DNA from: Aspidiotus rigidus
Taxonomy: Eukaryota; Arthropoda; Insecta; Hemiptera; Diaspididae
DNA: 64,000 nucleotides
Direction of reading: 5' to 3'
Assembly: GCA_035079385.1 (NCBI GenBank)
Contig: JAVHKY010000038.1
Coordinates: forward strand, 1,860,001-1,924,000
Positions 11,755 to 23,975 of this stretch are shown here, piece after piece. Position 1 is the first letter of the stretch. Every line of letters begins with the position of its first letter. The position numbers and the translations under genes are program-made. A model generated the notes under the pieces. It did no database searches, was not told the origin of the DNA, and saw only the letters and a list, made by a program, of their open reading frames with translations.

Positions 11755-13700
11755 GGGCGAAGGATACGCCCAAACAGTAGGTAAACTTCCTCAGAAATGG
11801 GAGGCTAATCCAACCACACCTAAATTCACGCAGGAAGGAGGTAGCCAAACCACACTAAGTATATCAATATCCAATTACAGTGGAAACTCTATATAACGAA
11901 CCCCTGTATAACGAATTCCCCTATATTACGAATTTTTCCTCGGTCCCTCCCCCTTCAATGAATTTTACATGTTAAAAAATCTCTTTATAACGAACAATTC
12001 ACTCTATATAACGAATTTTCTACAGAAATCTTGTCATTTTTTCAAAAAAAAATGTCGATTTCTGGCCTGAATTCAAACTTTTTTCTGAAAATTCTGATTC
12101 TTTGGTAAACATTTGAATATTTTCTCCAGAAAATTTGAATTTTGACGAATGTTTCAACATTTCCTTCTAACAATGTCAACTTTCAGATGAAATTTGAAAA
12201 TTTTTATCATTCAAAATGTGGAACTTCGCAAAAATAAGACAAAAAAATGAATTTCTTTTTAACGAATTTTCTATATAACGAATTTTTTTTGTGGTCCCTT
12301 CAGATTCGTTATATAGAGTTTCCACTGTAATCTCATTCACTCTGGACAAGTATTTCATGGTCATCAATTCTATGTGACAAGCAAACTGGCTCAAAGGAAT
12401 ATGCATTGGTTTATGGATCAAGTGATTAAACGTAGCAATTTTGCGGGCAACAGGACAAAATTACGTCCCACAGACTACAATATCGGTCGAAGTGACTTCT
12501 CTGTAGATGACGAACTCATGGACGCCGTCTCCGTCAGAGATCGTCAAATCCAGGTAATTAATAGATGAGCCACAAACTTCCAGAGTAAATTTTATAGAAG
12601 GGTATTGCTCGTTCAGATACTTGGAAAACTCCACGAGGAGATCTTGAACATAACACATCGTCAACGTACCTGTGTCAATAATAAATATGACTCAGAAAAA
12701 TACCTGGCCCAAAGAGAAGAGATCGGGTTTAAATTTGGACATAGAGACCTTCGAAATAAGAGAACTCAAGGGGGATCCGATGGGAATACCAACCTCGTCG
12801 GGGGACTCGAAAAATTCCCCATCAAGTTTACATAAATTCGGGTACCAACAGATATTAAGTAGACTCGAATTCTTCATGACGAGTACTTAGTTCAACGAGC
12901 AGATCATCCATACGCTGGTTGGCAGTGGCTCTTGGGATATTAGAAAATAAACGGACAGAGACCACCTCGGAGGAAGAATATTATCCTTAAGCCTATCAGT
13001 GAAGGAACCTCATTTTTTCACGGAGTAGGGTGACTGAAAAACAACTATGGATTTGAACCAACGTTCCAAGAATTTAGCGTGGGTGTAAGTGGGAGAAGAC
13101 TCAGAGGAAACAACGGGACGCATCGGAGTATCTTTTTATGGACCTTGGACAACCCGTATTAAGGGGGGGGGGTACAGGGTAAGACTCAAGGAGGACTCTT
13201 TGTAATGAAGGACTTTTAATAACAAATTCAGAATACTCAAAGAGTAATCGAAAAGACTGATTGCAATATTAGTAACACTTGCCTCGGCCTCACACTGGTC
13301 AAGTTCGTCATAGACCTTGGAGACGTAAGAGGACTTCTCCGTCACCAATTTCCTTTATCAGCTTTTGTGGTGGTCAAGTCCTCCCCCCTGGCCCTCCTCT
13401 TTACCTCTCTTGCAACATTATTTATGCAAGCGGGGGGTATTGCGAACTAAATCAGCGCAATTTAAAAAAATATTAGCCCCGGGTCCAATTTTCACAGCTA
13501 GGTTAGAAACGACATTCCCCGAAGTATCAGCATTATTGGGGGTGGGGGGAGAAAACTTCAAACCCTTCTCCAGGAGGTTCAACTCATCACCTTTAAACTC
13601 AACCTGACTGCAATAATTTATGATTCGCGGCTGAAACTGTTGAATAAATCTGGTATCAGTACTGACTTCCTTGACGGCAGAGAGCTTCAAGGCATGCTGT
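11755..13700 (-). pseudogene. Old Penelope-like element, minus strand, interrupted
   Basis: The minus strand matches, block by block, the young PLE at 58.6-62.7 kb. The N-terminal block is at about 13690-13418 (EVSTDTRFIQQFQPRI, NVVSNLAVKIGPG). The RT block is at about 12880-12460 (SLLNICWYPNLCKLDGEFFE, GIPIGSPLSSLISKVSMSKF, SIKFTLEVCGSSINYLDLTI). The region after the RT is at 12420-12330 and continues at 11877-11755 beyond an inserted MITE. Several frameshifts and deletions make it non-functional. The GIY-YIG domain is not seen. A third, shorter piece lies at 14.2-14.5 kb. Confidence 0.8.
11878..12327. mobile_element. pogo-like MITE (450 bp), TA target duplication
   Basis: The ends are near-perfect inverted repeats: CAGTGGAAACTCTATATAAC at 11878 and its complement ending at 12327. 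Further TATAACGAA words lie inside each end (11895-12015, 12258-12290). TA flanks both sides (11876-11877, 12328-12329). CAGTGG-type TIRs with TATAACGA and TA duplications are typical of pogo/Tigger elements of the Tc1/mariner superfamily. No transposase is encoded. Both flanks are PLE sequence, so the MITE inserted into the older PLE at 11.75-13.7 kb. Confidence 0.85.
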
Positions 13701-13707
13701 CTGATTG

Positions 13708-14091
13708 CACTACTGAACAGCTATCCTGTTACAAAGATTCTATTACGTTATTCTTGGATACTTTTCAACACTGAACACGAATCCGTTGTCCTTTTTTTTC
13801 TAGCACGTCACAATTTTTAGTAATCACGATTAAAGTTCTCGTTTACTTGCCGCGCATCGTCGCGGAACATATCGACGATAGCAGTGTCGCTATCGAAAAC
13901 GTTCGTTACGTTCCGCGAGAGTGCGCGGCAAGTAGACGAGAATACTTGTTATGATTACGTGAATATTTATCGTGATTACTAAAAATTGTGACGTGCTAGC
14001 AAAAAACGGACAACGGATTCGTGTTCAGCGTTGAAAAGTATCCAAGAATCACATAATAGAATCTTTGTAACAGGATAGCTGTTCAGTAGTG
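13708..14091. mobile_element. Foldback DNA element with ~170 bp arms, CACTA-like ends
   Basis: The whole 384 bp folds on itself: CACTACTGAACAGCTATCCT at 13708 pairs with AGGATAGCTGTTCAGTAGTG ending at 14091, and pairing continues through GTGTTCAG, AACGGA, TTACTAAAAATTGTGACGTG and the GCGCGGCAAGTA region. TTG flanks both ends (13705-13707, 14092-14094), a possible 3 bp duplication. CACTA termini with 3 bp duplications suggest the EnSpm/CACTA superfamily; the evidence is terminal only. There is no coding capacity. A divergent relative is at 52157-52222. Confidence 0.75.
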
Positions 14092-14164
14092 TTGGTAACT
14101 TCGACACTCGCAGATAGAGTCAGAGTCATATGATGAGGACCATAGATAGCTGCTTCCATGAATC

Positions 14165-14500
14165 CAAAACTTATAAAAATCATATCTTTCAGAGATCGTC
14201 AAATCCAAGTAGGTTATTGAGGGACCCCGACTTCCAGAGTAAATTTTATGGAAAAGTTTTGCACATTCAGATACCCAAGAAGCTTAGTAAGGAGATCTGA
14301 GGACCAGTCCACGTACACAAAACGTCGTCCGCATACATGCGCCAATAGACCGACTCCATGTGACATAAGGTATCGAATGAACGACGATTATGGGGAATCC
14401 CGAGGGGAATCAATAGGGATACTGACCTCTTCAAAGGACTCAAAAATTTATCATTTCTTATCGAAAGTTCGTGTACAAAACCCACGCAGAATATCTAGAG
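14165..14500 (-). pseudogene. Penelope-like element fragment (RT palm), minus strand
   Basis: The minus strand aligns with the RT region of the other PLEs here. It has a YADDVLCTWTG variant of the YVDD box, GIPHNRR and SLLIPLGIP-like remnants of the GIPIGSPLG block, and the same order of landmarks as 12.4-12.9 kb. Frameshifts break it. It lies just beyond the CACTA-like element and may be a separate insertion of the same family. Confidence 0.65.
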
Positions 14501-14524
14501 GAAAGGTTCCAACCCTATGTTTCG

Positions 14525-16010
14525 ACCACAGATGTGAATCCAGAAATCCAACTGGCTACAGAAGAAGCAACCAACCCATTTTCAACAAAATAGGTCGAAA
14601 ATATCATCAGTAGAAAACTCAATCCTGAAAAAGTGCCAGGCCATGACCGAATCTCGGCTAGTACAAATATTGCAAGAGGTCCAGATCACAAACCAGTAAA
14701 ATGCCCGTAGGCAAAAGGAAGACCTACGGAATAAGTAAAAACAAATCAAATCATTATCTTCCTCAGGCACGCGCCTCACTGAACTGTACACTCTGCGTTC
14801 TATAAAAACTCATGAACTAATTAGCAAAGGTAGGACTGCATGTAGGTGAGTTTGAGCCCTGTGAGCCACTTGACGACGTGTCCAACATCCTCTTCATCTC
14901 CCCCTACTTCTTCTTCATTTGGCGTGTAATTCCATATCTTCCTGCGGGATCGATCACCCGACATTCTCATCATGTGGTTTCCCAATCTGTCCGATATTTA
15001 TCCTTCCCATAATCGGCTCTACATTTAACTCGTCAAGGATTTCGGAATTTCGTTTCTTGTCCGTCAAATAAAAACATTTTATCCCAAAGCAATTAGAATT
15101 CAGAGCCAAGCACTTTACTGAGAAAGAAGTACATCGGGTCGGTGTGACTATAAGGTATGGTCTTGAGGAGAAAAAGTTTTGTTCATCCGTTTTCCTAGAT
15201 TTTAGTCAAGTATTTGACAGAGTCTGGTCACCAGGCTGCTCTGGCAGACGATTAGTCAACACTTCTCGGCGCAAGACGTGAAGATCTTAACACCTCCGTG
15301 ATAGAGCATTCTGTGTCCACTAAGGAGAAGCCAATTCCATAATCGCAGCAAAAGTGTTGTGCCTGCTTTAGACCGCTGGTATTCCGGTATAACGTAACAC
15401 TACGCTTCCCACATCTGCAGATGGTTTCAGCGCACGAAAATTACACTGTAGCAACTAGCAGACTATAAAAAAGAGTCACCAAAATAGTAAACTAGACCGC
15501 AAGATGAAAAATCAAGATAAACGTGGCCTAGACAGTGAGAGTGGACTTCATATTCCCTGCCCATGAATATGATTCAACAATCATCAATAATGAAACTGTC
15601 CAGCTGATTGAAAACGCGTGCCATTTATAGGTGTACACATGGACAGCAAGTTGAACATGAGAACTCGTATTCAGAAAAAGAGAGAACAACTTGAGTCAAG
15701 ATTCCAAGAAATGCATTGAAAGATCCCCACCAAGAGTCATTCTTCGCTCACAAACAAAAGCTTGCTTTAGGTCATGGTGCTGCGGCCAATCTGGATGTAA
15801 TGTATCGCTTTATAATAGTATCCGAATTCTACAGATATTCGAGAACACTTTACTTCGCAAAATTAAGGGGGCTCCCAACTGAATCCAGACCTAGCCCTCG
15901 AAACAGTCATCAGATTGCATCTAGAGCTACGTACCATCACAGAAGTGCTGACTCTACTTTGGTACCGCGTATCCACTGCCTTGAGGTTACACCAGCTACA
16001 GACAATTTGT
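14525..16010 (+). pseudogene. Jockey-type LINE remnant
   Basis: Translated blocks on the plus strand follow the order of a Jockey-clade ORF2. First comes a pre-RT block with LNPEKVPGHDRISA (about 14615-14665). Next is SSVFLDFSQVFDRVW (about 15190-15230), the FLDxSxAFDxVWH motif that carries the first catalytic Asp. After a degraded YADD area come RWKIKIN (about 15505) and KKREQL-like sequence (15675). Last is the C-terminal block around 15720-15850, weakly like 'KxxxYKxxIRPIWTYG...SNIxxIQRFQSKxLR'. Frames change repeatedly and stops are common, so it is an old dead copy. Ends are not defined. Confidence 0.65.
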
Positions 16011-16770
16011 AATGGACACACCTTCCATACTATCGCAATGCCGTAGTCTCTGATCGTCTCTTGGGGAGGATCCACCAATTCATAAGGGTCAACTTGGAGC
16101 TCAAATGTCTACTGTTCTGAACAAAGATCGTCCCAAATAGTTTACGGCGAACCTCTCGACAATATTCACGACGCGGGGCCTTTCTACGATTTGTGGCAGA
16201 TGCGTCATCTCTAGGAGCCTTGTCGATTTCAGGCTCAGGTATCGAATGTTGTGAAGACGCAATTGATCTTGAAATGTTGGATCATCTTCGGGAAGAAGAA
16301 ATTTATCCTTGCTTATTTTGGACACAAGCTTCCACTACCCCCAAAACGCAATTCGGATAGTTTCAACAGACGTGTTATCCATCCATATCAATGGCTGATA
16401 GCCTTCGATTTTCCGTAACAAACACATCGTTGCCACATGTAACGCATTGCTTTCGTTTATTGTGAGCTTACGTATTCCCTGTCCTGAAAACTTATAGGCT
16501 GGTGTACACAATGGACGTCAATCTTATCTTTAAGGAGGAGATTAGAGTCGCGAGTACCGCAGATTGACGCAACGTTCACCGACAGCGTCAGATCTTCTGC
16601 GCCAGAGGTAAGCGAGAATGCATTCGCTATAATCTACTCTTAGCTTACTCGTCCACTGCTCTGAGCTCGCAACTTCCGACTCTTTCGTTCACTCCTGATG
16701 AACCTCGACAACCGAGAATTACTTCTTTTAGAATCTTGATCGAGATTGTGACGAAATCAACCTCACGTGG
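16011..16770. other. Unassigned sequence after the Jockey remnant
   Basis: May contain the decayed 3' end of the LINE, but I could not align it. No other feature is seen. Confidence 0.35.
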
Positions 16771-17690
16771 ATATCAGGTCGATGAAGGGTCGACAAATGT
16801 CAATTTCATCTGACGTCGATTTTGAGTCAACTTTTCTAAATTCTTTACCGACCTAAAATCGACCGCCCAACTTGAAGTCGATATGGTTCACTGTAGAGAT
16901 GTGCGCTAATCGATTTCTCCAAATCTTTTGACGACCTCAAATTAACGTCGGTTTCGGGTTGATTTCATGTCGACTTATGCAAAATGTTTTCATCATCTGA
17001 AGTTGACTTCTCCGTTGCGTCGACTAAGAGTCAAGTTCTAGTTTCTTGGGAATGTACGCTGGTCGATTTTAAATCGACCTCAAATCGGCTCTCCAAATGT
17101 TTTCTTCGTTCTGGATTAGACTGCTCGGTTGCGTCGACAAATAGTCGATTTTCAGTTTTTTCGAAACATATGCTGGTCGACTTTAAATCGATGTCGGTCT
17201 AGAGTCAATGTAAAGTCACCCCTCAAAGTTTTTTGGATGTTTGGTTATTTGGCTACTCATAGACAGATTCAGCAGTCTGAATTATAGAACAAGGGCCATT
17301 CAGTATCTTGATTGTGCTTGATTAGTACAGCAGTGGTCGAGTGGACATTGACATCAGGGACCAAAAATCGCCTGATTTTTTCTTTCGATTCTGGAACCGT
17401 ACCAAATGGTGCACTTGAAGTCTATGAAATTTCAACGTCCAGTGACCCAAAAACGACATCGATTTTCAGTCGACACCTGTCTCTGATAACGGGAGTCTAC
17501 ACAATTTCGACGTCGACGATGAGTGGATGGTACAGAAAAGCAATCGATTTTGCGGTCGAAATTGGGCGGATCTGAATCGACTCATCAGAATTGATGTCGA
17601 TTTTTGATAGAGATATCGATAAGTTGATTTGAAAAGGACATGTTCCATCGGTCTGTCCTGATTTGAGGCAGAGGCGAGGAAGATGCATTA
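16771..17690 (-). repeat. Degenerate TCGA-rich satellite (inverted block)
   Basis: Degenerate copies carry GTCGATTTTGAGTCAACTTT, GGTCGATTTTAAATCGACCT and TCTCCAAAT words. Similar phrases recur at about 17045 and 17170. Read on the minus strand these become AAAGTTGACTCAAAATCGAC, the hallmark of the large array at 20.5-24.0 kb, so this block is the same family in reverse orientation. Confidence 0.7.
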
Positions 17691-20480
17691 CCTTGTGACG
17701 GTACAGTGGTAAGTTATATTTTTTTACTCAGAAAAGAAATTGCAAATTGTTATATATGTAGAATCTTCAACGAGTATTGAGCAACGCCTCCGTCAAATAT
17801 AAAATTCATCATCGACTACTCTATTGGATTTGATTCATTGATTAGGCTCATCTCTAATTCTACACAGGTGACTCCAGCACGGATTGACCAGAGTTAAGAG
17901 ATTGGAGGGTCAATAGAAGTCAACTTTTCTGGCACGTGTCCAACTAGGAGTTAGTTATGGGACGAGAAACCGCTTTTCGATATCTTTGACTGAAGAAAGT
18001 TCCTCAAAGCTCCCAGCCGTGAAGAGAAAAGAAAATTCGATTCTCAATGCTAAGTTCGTCCGTGTCTTCGCACGCTCGACAAAATTATAGATTACCATTA
18101 AGATATTTACCCTGTTCGTCTCAGCGACTAAATTTTATATCTTCCTCGTGAATGAAATCGGATATTCCGTTTGATTTTTCTTTTTAAGGAACGCGTACAT
18201 TATATAAAAGTATCTGCGTGAAAATACAAACAAATATTTCTTTAGCGACGAGAGAAATCGCGTACGAAAATCTTTCTGCATATAAAGTACGTACTTTCAG
18301 CTTTTCCTGGATTCACGTTAGACCCTACTTCCATCCACACGCTCAAGTCACATACGGATGTAATAAGGGATGAATATAGTATATAGGAACGTAGAGCTCG
18401 AAACAATTCTTACGATAGCTCTTCACACCCCCCACCACGCCTATATTCATCAATTTAATTTTCGTAAGTTATATAACTCCTAAAAACTTCTTCATCGTCG
18501 CATGATTCTTAAAAATCTTTCTTAGACATCATCGGATATATAGAGTAATATACGAGAGTACCGCAGCTTTTTCCCTTGGAAGCCGCCACGTTCGTTTTCA
18601 ATTCCCACAACTAACTCGTCCTCCCTTTTTCTTCGTCTCTGTAGTAGACCTATATACGCGCCTACACCGGCACATATATACGTATTATTCAAGCAACATT
18701 AATTCCTCTTTTCCAACTACGAGTATATCTACGATGTCATGCCCATACGTACTAATGGTGGCCAATAACACATCGTCCACCGTATTTCAATAATATTGAA
18801 AAGTCGCTCGACAATAACGAGCAGTAGTGCATTATAGCCCCTCGAACATTATTTTGTTGCCGACGAAGGAAACTGTAAAAAAAAAATGTAAACACTCCAA
18901 ACAGGTAGAACACTTCACGCTGACTGACTCTTCGCCTTGGAAACTTCTCGCGTTGTAAATATATCGAATGTGGCTAAAATTTATATCGAGAGAAGGTACC
19001 GCGCTGTGGCATAGAAATGGAATGAATAGAGTAGAAGAAAGGTACCCGAGGGGTAATGTAGAAAACAGGTGTTCCGCACTCAACCCTGGCCCTCGCCCGG
19101 ACATAATATTCTTCTTCTTTTTTAGCGAACCATGATGATGACGACGTTGAAAAATAGATTGAATCAGCTGACAGCGTATAATAGGCTGTAATTTCGTAAT
19201 CATCCCGTATTCACGATTATTATTAAATACCTACGTTGATTTTTATCCGGATGCGGAGCCGGTAAATCTACGACGATACATAGAAAAGCGAAATGTGGGT
19301 AGACCCTGAACGCGATAATTCGTACACGCGTTCGCTTTAAGGTTAATGAAAAATTAGGAATTCGGCCAAATTTCGAAAGTGTGATGGTATATAGCGCATT
19401 GTATTAATTGTTTCGCCGACTGTTGTACTATAGCAGAAAAATATCAATGGATGTAGGCGGTAATTATGATAGCAAACTCTAGAATCCCCCCTTGTATGGG
19501 AAGTCGTTTTACAAAAATCAGGTGATACCGGCGCTGCAGTAAATTACGTAATAGAATGAGGTCTTTGAATCGCGATCCTTCCCTGTACACCGGTGTTAGT
19601 ACATACTTTACCGATACATTATATTTTGTGCCAAAGAATTTAAATACGGTAAAATCGCAAGCCGGAAAACTTCGTGTACGAGGAAAAAAAAAAAAAAAAA
19701 AAAACTCCTCTTCACGCTACTAGACAGTTATCTGGTACTTCATTTAGTTTTTTGAGTCATTTTATTTACGCGAATATAAATTTTACTTTTTTAACCCACA
19801 ACAGGCTTTTAACGACCGTAACTAAATTCGTCGTGTATAATAAATTCGCTTGCAAGAAGGCCTGAAATGTAGTGGAAAAAAAAAAAACTGAAATAACGAT
19901 GGATTTTCGACTGCTGTACGACTCTCGAAAGAAGTACCGAAAATATGTTATATTCCGTCGTATAATTCAGACTCTCAAAATGGTTAAAAATGAAAGGCCT
20001 TTGTGCTCAGCTATATCGATGCAAAGTATGGAACATCGTATATTACGAAACAAGCGTTTGGTTCGCGTTCCTCTCACAATTAAGTGGTTTCGAGAGCTCT
20101 AGAAATGACTTTGTCCAACGAAATTATTGTTTTCCTCAGTGATATTTGACGCTAGTAGGCACAGAGGTTACTATGTTGAGCCCCCTGAGAGAAAAAAAAA
20201 AAAAAAAAAAAATTGCAAAAACATTTGGGTGTATTTTAAAGTTGGAAAAGTACAATCTCAGCCTCCACAAAAGTTCTCTTTATTTAAAAGAACATGCGAT
20301 GCTTCAACGTTTAGGCATGTTCTGGAATATTTGAGGCGCGAAAAGTTGTTCCTTTGCATGTCAATAGCATTATCCTGGCCTCTATTATCCACAAGTTGTT
20401 TTTGAATTACATTGGAACGTCCCTTTTCTTCTTGACACGGTCTTCAAACTAGATGAAGTATGACGGTAATCAATCCTTTG
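17691..20480. other. Unassigned unique segment between two inverted satellite blocks
   Basis: No supportable gene. Long A-runs occur at about 19684-19703 and 20191-20211. Short open frames across the A-runs are Lys-rich and uninformative. Confidence 0.45.
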
Positions 20481-23400
20481 AGTCGCCTATTTGAAGGTAG
20501 TGATATTATTTACTAACTACGTGCCTCAATAGATAAATCAGACCTAATATAGAAGTATTTTAAATCGACAAAAAATTTGGAATAGACGACTCAAACCTGA
20601 CATTGATTAACCTTTGAAGAACAATTTGGAGAAGTCGACTCAGAATTGACCTGAAATCAAGGTCAATTTGAAGTTGATTAGGGTGTCTACAATACTAGAG
20701 AACTACAAATTGACTTAAAAATGACCCAAGAGAGCAGTTCATTCAAGAGTGACAAAAAAATTGGAAAACATGACTTGAAATTGACAGTGATTTGAGTTGG
20801 ACAAAAATTTGGAGAAATCGACTCTGGGTCGACTTGAAATCAAGGTCAATTTTAAGTAAACTAGGATATCACATCAGAGAACTACAAATCGACTTGGAAA
20901 CAGAGCAGGTGTTTCTAGATTGACAAAAATTTGAAAAATACGACTCCACATTGATTCGATGTTGACAAAAAATTTGAAGAAGTCGACTCAAAACTGACAT
21001 CAAATCAAGGTTGATTTGAAGTATCTTAAGGTACAATACTCGAGAAATACAAACTGATTTAAAAAGTGACATCAATTTAAGGTTAGGAAGAGAAGTTGAT
21101 TAAAAACTGCCTTGAAACTGAGGTTGGCTTGAAGTTGATTACGGTACAATACCAGAGAACTACAAATTGACTTGAAATTGATGCCACAGAGCAGTCGATT
21201 CGAAAAAATTGACGTACATTCAAGTCCGAAAAAAAAATTGGAGAAGTTGACTGAAAATTGACCTGAAATAAAGGTCAGTTTAAAGTTGGTTTGAAGCTTT
21301 CACCAGAGAACTACGAACTGACTTGCAATCAACCAACAGGACAGTCAATTCTAAAATCACAAAAAAATAAATTGGCAAAGCGACTTTGAATCAACTTTGA
21401 TTTCAGGTCGACCAAAAGAAGTCGATTCAAAATTAACTTGAAATCAAGGTCGATTAAAAGTCGATTTGAAATTGACCCAATAGAGCAACGAATTCTAGAT
21501 TGATGAACAATTTGGGAAATATGACTGAAAATTGTCGTTGACTCGAGTTCTAATAAAAATTTGGAATATGACTCAAAATAAGGTCTAATGTGAAATACCA
21601 GAGAAGTACAAATTGACTCAAAATTGACCCAACAGAGGAGTTAATTCTAAGTTATATTGACAAAAAATTCAAAAAAGACGACTCGAAATAAATTTTGATT
21701 TGTGGTTGACCAAAAATTTGGCAAAGTTGATCCTAAATTGTCGTTGATATAAGGTTGAATAAGATTTAAGAGAAGTCCACTCAAAACTGACCTGAAATCA
21801 AGGTCAATTTGAAGTTGACTAGCGGGTAATCATGGAAGGCCAAATTGCAGGAAGGAGATCAATTGGAAGACGCCAGAACTCCTGGCTTAAGGACATGCGC
21901 CGATAGCTGGGATGCTCATTTCTGGAAGTATTCCAAAAAGCAGCCCCAAGGATTCAAAATACCATTTGGATAGCCAACCTCTCATAGAGAAGGCGTTATA
22001 AGAAGGAGGGAACAATATGAGAGAACTACAAATTAACTGGAATTAATGGACCCAATAGAGCAGTCGGTTCTAGATTGACAAAACATTCAGAATAGACGAC
22101 TCAAAAGGGACATCAATATTTCAGGGCCAAGAAGTTGACCCGGAACTGAATAGAAATTGAGGTCAATTTAAAAATGACTAGGGTACCGTATCAAAGAATT
22201 AAAAATTGACTTTAAATTGACACAACAGAGCAATCAATTCTAGTTTGATAAAAATTTAGAGAAGATGACTCCAAATCAACGTTGATTCAAGGTTTCCAAT
22301 AATGTTGAGAAGTTGATCAAAAATTGACGTTGATCCAAGGTTGACAAGGCATTTGGAGAAGTCGACTCAACACTGACCTCAAATCAACATTGATTTAAAG
22401 TTTATTAAGGTACAATACAAGAGAACTACAAATTGACGTGAGAGAGCAATTGATCCTAGATAGACAAACAATTCAGAAAAGACGACTCAAAATTAGCATC
22501 AATTTAAGGTCGGGGAGGAATTTGAAGATATTGACTCAAAACCTTTGAAACTGAGGTCGACTTTTGACTGGGGCACAATACCAGAGAACTGCAAATTGAT
22601 TTGAGATTGACACTCCAAAGCAGCCGATTCTAGATGGACAAAGAATTCAGGAAAAACGACTAAAAATTAACGCCAATTCAAGCCAAGAAAAAAATTGGGG
22701 GAAGTTGACTCAAAATCGACCTGAAATGAAGGTCAATTTAAAGTTGGTTTGGAGTTGGTTTGAAGTTGTCACCATAGAAAACTACAAACTGACTTTAAAT
22801 CGAGCAATGGGGCAGACAACAAATTGGAAAAAGCGACTTTAAATCAACTTTTATATGAAGTCAACCAAAAATTTTGGGGAGTCGACTCAAAATTGACCTA
22901 AAATCAAGGTCGATTAAATGTTGATTTGAAATTGACCAGCGTACAATACCACAGGACTAGTAATTGACTTGAAATCGACCAAATAGAGTATTCGATTCTA
23001 GAATGACAAAAAATTTGGGAAAGACGACTGAAAATTAAGATCAACTGAGAAAAGATTAGAAGTTGACTCAAAATAGACTCGAAATGGAAGTTCATTTGAA
23101 GTTGCCCAAAGAAATACAAATTGACTAATGACAAAAAATTTATGGAAGACGACAGAAACACGACGTCAATTTGAGGTTGACAAAAAATTTGGTGGAGTTG
23201 ACTCAAAATCAACCTGAAATGAAGGTCAATTTGACGATGGTTCGGTTCGAAATTAACTTGGGTACAATACTAGAGAACTACAAATTGACTTGAAATCAAC
23301 CAACAGGGCAGTCGATTCTAGATTTACAAAAAAATTGGAAAAAGCGACTTTAAATCTGATTTGAGGTCAACCAAAAATTTTGGGAAGTCAACCACAAAAT

Positions 23401-23975
23401 TGACCTAAAATCAAGGTTGATTAAAATTTGATTTCAAATTGTCTCGGGTATAATACCAGAGAACTACAAATTAACTTGAAATTGACCCAATGGAGCAGTC
23501 CGCTTAGATTGAGAAAAAGTTGAGGACGACGACTGAAAATTAACGTAGATTCGATTTCTATGAAGAATTTGGAATGTTGACTCACATGACCTGAAATCAA
23601 GATTGACTTGAAGTTCGCTAATGTAAAATACCGGAGAACTACAAATTGACCTGAAATTGATCCAAGTGAGCAGTTGATTCTAGATTGACGAAAAATTCAG
23701 AAAAGCAACTCACAATAATCTTTCATTTGAGGTCGACAAAAACTTTGGAAAAATCAATTCAAAATCGACATTCATTTGGGATTAACCAAAAATTTGGAGA
23801 ATTCAACACAAAGTTGACCTGAAATGAAGGTCGATCCGAAGTTGACTAGGGTACAACACTAAAGAACTAAAAATTGACTCCAAATCGACCCGACGAAGCA
23901 GTGGCTTCTAGATTTACAAAAACTTTCGAAAAGGCAACTGAAAATCGACGTCCATTCAAGATTAGAGAAGTGGCC
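20481..23975 (+). repeat. Degenerate satellite, ~150-190 bp period
   Basis: The phrase AGAGAACTACAAATTGACTT and variants recurs (about 20697, 20876, 21043, 21152, 21306, 21602, 22020, 22422, 22584, 22777, 23272, 23458, 23633), mostly 150-190 bp apart. Each unit continues with GCAGTCGATTCTAGATTGAC, AAAAATTTGGAGAAGTCGAC, TCAAAATTGACCTGAAATCA and AGGTCAATTTGAAGTTGAC. Units are strongly diverged, indicating an old array. A LINE tail interrupts it at about 21.83-22.02 kb. Confidence 0.85.
21830..22015 (+). pseudogene. LINE ORF2 C-terminal fragment inside the satellite
   Basis: Plus-strand translation gives GRRSIGRRQNSWLKDMRR, then EVFQKAAPR and IWIANLS, ending RRRYKKE. The pattern 'GxRSxGRRxxSWLxxxRxW ... 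LFRxAxDRxxWRxxIANL' is the common C-terminal tail of many arthropod CR1/RTE-type LINE ORF2 proteins. Only this tail is present, as expected for a severely 5'-truncated insertion. It contains stops. Satellite units resume on both sides. Confidence 0.65.
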
